Origin: Puffinus mauretanicus
Lineage: Eukaryota > Chordata > Aves > Procellariiformes > Procellariidae
Reading direction: 5' to 3'
DNA: 64,000 nt
Assembly (NCBI GenBank): GCA_023333565.1
Contig: JAJKFH010001941.1
Coordinates: forward strand, 1,054,001-1,118,000
Shown: in pieces, positions 61,720 to 64,000 of the stretch
How the letters are laid out: each line of letters begins with the position of its first letter
Position numbering within the stretch: the stretch's first letter is position 1
Notes under the pieces: generated by a model
What the model was told of the DNA's origin: nothing
The model's database searches: none
The model's input: only the letters and a program-made list of their open reading frames with translations
Position numbers and translations under genes: made by a program

Positions 61720-64000
61720 TAAACTCAACAGTTTTGAGTTATGCAAGTGGAAATAAAAGCTTCGTTTCTTCCATATGTTCTACACAAAATGTTTATACAT
61801 TCACAACTCAAAAATGCCTGAAGGAAGAAACTTCAAACTTCATTTCAGCAATTTCTGAGTCATCATTAATTTTCCCACCTCTTTCCTATATATTAATGAG
61901 ACTAATTTCTCTTTTTTATGCCCTTTTCCTTTGATAGAAGAGCCTTTCTTAGCACCCTCCCTCCCATATGCTTGGGATATTATTCTGCACGTAAAGACGC
62001 GCTGTCTAAGCTACAATATGCCGACCTCAGAGTAAATAAATCAAAGAAACAAACAAATTAAAATCTCTGAATAATTCTTACGGAGTTTAAAAATGTGCCC
62101 CCAATTGCCTTTGTCTCCGGTTGCACTGCCACATGTGCTAATGCAGTATGAGGTCTTGACTTCAGTCTTAGTATCAACTGGGAATAGACTAAAATTATTT
62201 CTCTCTACCTTAAAAAAAAACTACCCAGGTGCCCTTTGTGATAATATTTGAGACCTTTTCTAAAAAAGTCATATTGTATAGCTGTGGTCCCCCTGAAGTT
62301 CATAAAGAAGCCCATTTCTGCTCTATTTAATAATGGAAAGTTCTCTTTAGGGTAAGAATTCAGCATTTTTCAGCAAAAAAAACCAGGACTCGTTTGTGAT
62401 ATAGCTTTCTTCCACATTTGCAGATTTAAAATCAGCAAAGAATATCTCAACATTCCTCCATTTTGGATGAATAATGACAAAGATGATGATGGATGCACCC
62501 AGCCAGGACCACCATACCTCTGCTCACTTCATGAGCTGTTGCTAAGAAGCACCCTCCAGTCTGGGATGTTTAGAAAACTCAAGGCTTTCATGCATCTATC
62601 TATGAGCCCAAATCTGGCTCAGCCTACTAGCAGTTGTGCAGACTTAGGTTCTTCAAATAAGATACTGCTTGGACTAATCTGTCATTTATGCAGCGCATGT
62701 GATAAAGCCAAAAAGTACCATCACGCTTCACAGCTTTGCTTTCTGTAAAGATGCTTTGGTCTCCCACTTGATGTTCAGTATATGACGAAGACAGAAATTA
62801 AAATTGTTCTGTCATCTCTCATGTTTATACCTCTTTTCCGTGCACTAGCATGCTCAGAACAGCACCACACACATACCACCTGGAAGACACATATCTTGGC
62901 ATTTGATCTTAACTGCTTATTTTCCAGTGTGTATTTAGACACATGGCCAAAGACAGTATCTGAATGATACACTTGATTCCAAGTAGCACTTGATTACAGA
63001 TTACAGCGTCTAAATGCACCTTCTAGTATGGTATAATCTGATGCCATTCCTGGATCAGTGAGACCACTTTGTATCGTAATGATTTTCTTCTTCAGATTAA
63101 TGCTGAGGTGCAAACTCGTCATTAGCTACCCAAACTGAGAGCAAAGCTTCACGTACTCACTTCAAGTCAGTGCAGCAAACAGGAGGATACAGAAGGCTTA
63201 CCTATTTAATAACCTTCCGATTGTGGATATGCACTGTCTTTTTAAAAATAAATGGTACTTAGGAAAAATTAAATTAAAAAGAGAGAAAAATATGTAGCAT
63301 AAACAGCAATGCCACTGTATGCCTCAGTTCTTGTGAGGATCCAAGTTTTCAGGCTAGACTGGTTTTCAGAACTGCAATATGGTTAAAATCCAATTTTGAG
63401 TGAGTGCACTACTCACTGAATTGCTTTAGGCACACAGGCCACCAGATATGTATTCCTTCCCTTACATTTACATTTTATTACAGTTGCGCACACACATTCA
63501 TGGCAACTGCGTATGTCAACTGGACACACAAATGCTTACATTGTTCTGAAAAATCTGGGTCTTAACGTGTTGTGAAACAAGACAGAATACTGGTTCACAG
63601 TGCACTGCTGGGCAAGCAGTCTCTGTATTGCGTTGAAGCATTGTCTGTCTTTATCTCCCTGTCACCATACTCTACAACTTCACAAGCATTCACAGTAAAA
63701 TGAAATGATACCCAAAAGGCATTGTAACAGAACCCCTGCAAATCTGAACAATTAAAGCAATTCTTTTGAAGACGAGCTCTACTAAGGAGATGCAACATTT
63801 TACACAGCTCTTAAGATACCAGTGTTTGCATGTTGGCATAACATTTCTGTATTGGACAAAGACCATGCAACGAATTCTGCCAGGTGCACGAGACGGCATT
63901 ACTTCCCAAATTCTCATTGTATTTGCTGAAACTATGTGTGCTTAGTTTAAAGTGTATTTTTAGCTTTTCAGCTCATCTTTTCTACTTAGTTTTGTATTGG
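61720..64000. other. Unique AT-rich DNA to the window end
   Basis: No gene, transposon or RNA recognised. Open frames are under about 105 codons. A - strand TAG|GTAAGC donor-like site near 63200 has only a 32-bp segment behind it and is not called as an exon. Confidence 0.5.

Noticed and set aside
1..64000. A novel multi-gene, defence or CRISPR-like system
   Set aside because: The window is vertebrate non-coding DNA. There are no spaced direct-repeat arrays, clustered genes or complete open reading frames to support such a system.

Overview
This window looks like a stretch of bird nuclear genome that is almost entirely non-coding. The main reason is six fragments of CR1, the dominant LINE of birds and other sauropsids. 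They carry recognisable reverse-transcriptase or endonuclease codons, or the family's 3' tail of repeated 8-mers (ATTCTATG-like). An 876-bp LTR of a family I recall from bird genomes supports the same assignment, as do the AT-rich intron-like background and the absence of Alu, L1 or B1 elements. Crocodilian or turtle DNA is less likely but not formally excluded. I found no operons, CRISPR arrays, rRNA genes or complete protein-coding gene.

Layout. 1-11171 is AT-rich single-copy DNA with one slightly GC-richer patch at about 8.2-9.6 kb. 11177-12052 is a solo LTR flanked by the 5-bp target duplication AAATG. 12202-14269 is the best-preserved CR1, on the + strand; it is 5'-truncated and its ORF2 is broken by a CpG-decay stop, single-base frameshifts and a small deletion. 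24484-24744 and 39375-39720 are short CR1 3' ends on the - strand. 25829-26325 is a very old CR1-like reverse-transcriptase relic. 28615-29440 is a GC-rich island, probably an unidentified interspersed repeat. 38448-38494 (- strand) is the best candidate for a real exon: 47 bp with strong splice signals and one open frame. About 40225-41115 (- strand) holds protein-like fragments in shifting frames. 43522-43626 is a compound pentanucleotide microsatellite. 50175-51320 is an older CR1 reverse-transcriptase fragment. 57324-58088 (- strand) is a CR1 copy in which the endonuclease region is fused directly to the 3' end, with the reverse transcriptase missing. The rest is unique-looking AT-rich sequence with short simple repeats.

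Interpretation. If the 47-bp exon is real, much of the window is intron of a - strand gene with very large introns. Otherwise it is intergenic. None of the elements looks able to move by itself. No sequence here amounts to a new multi-gene system. The items most worth checking are the candidate micro-exon, the protein-like - strand stretch beside it, the deleted CR1 and the AAGGG/GAGGC repeat.
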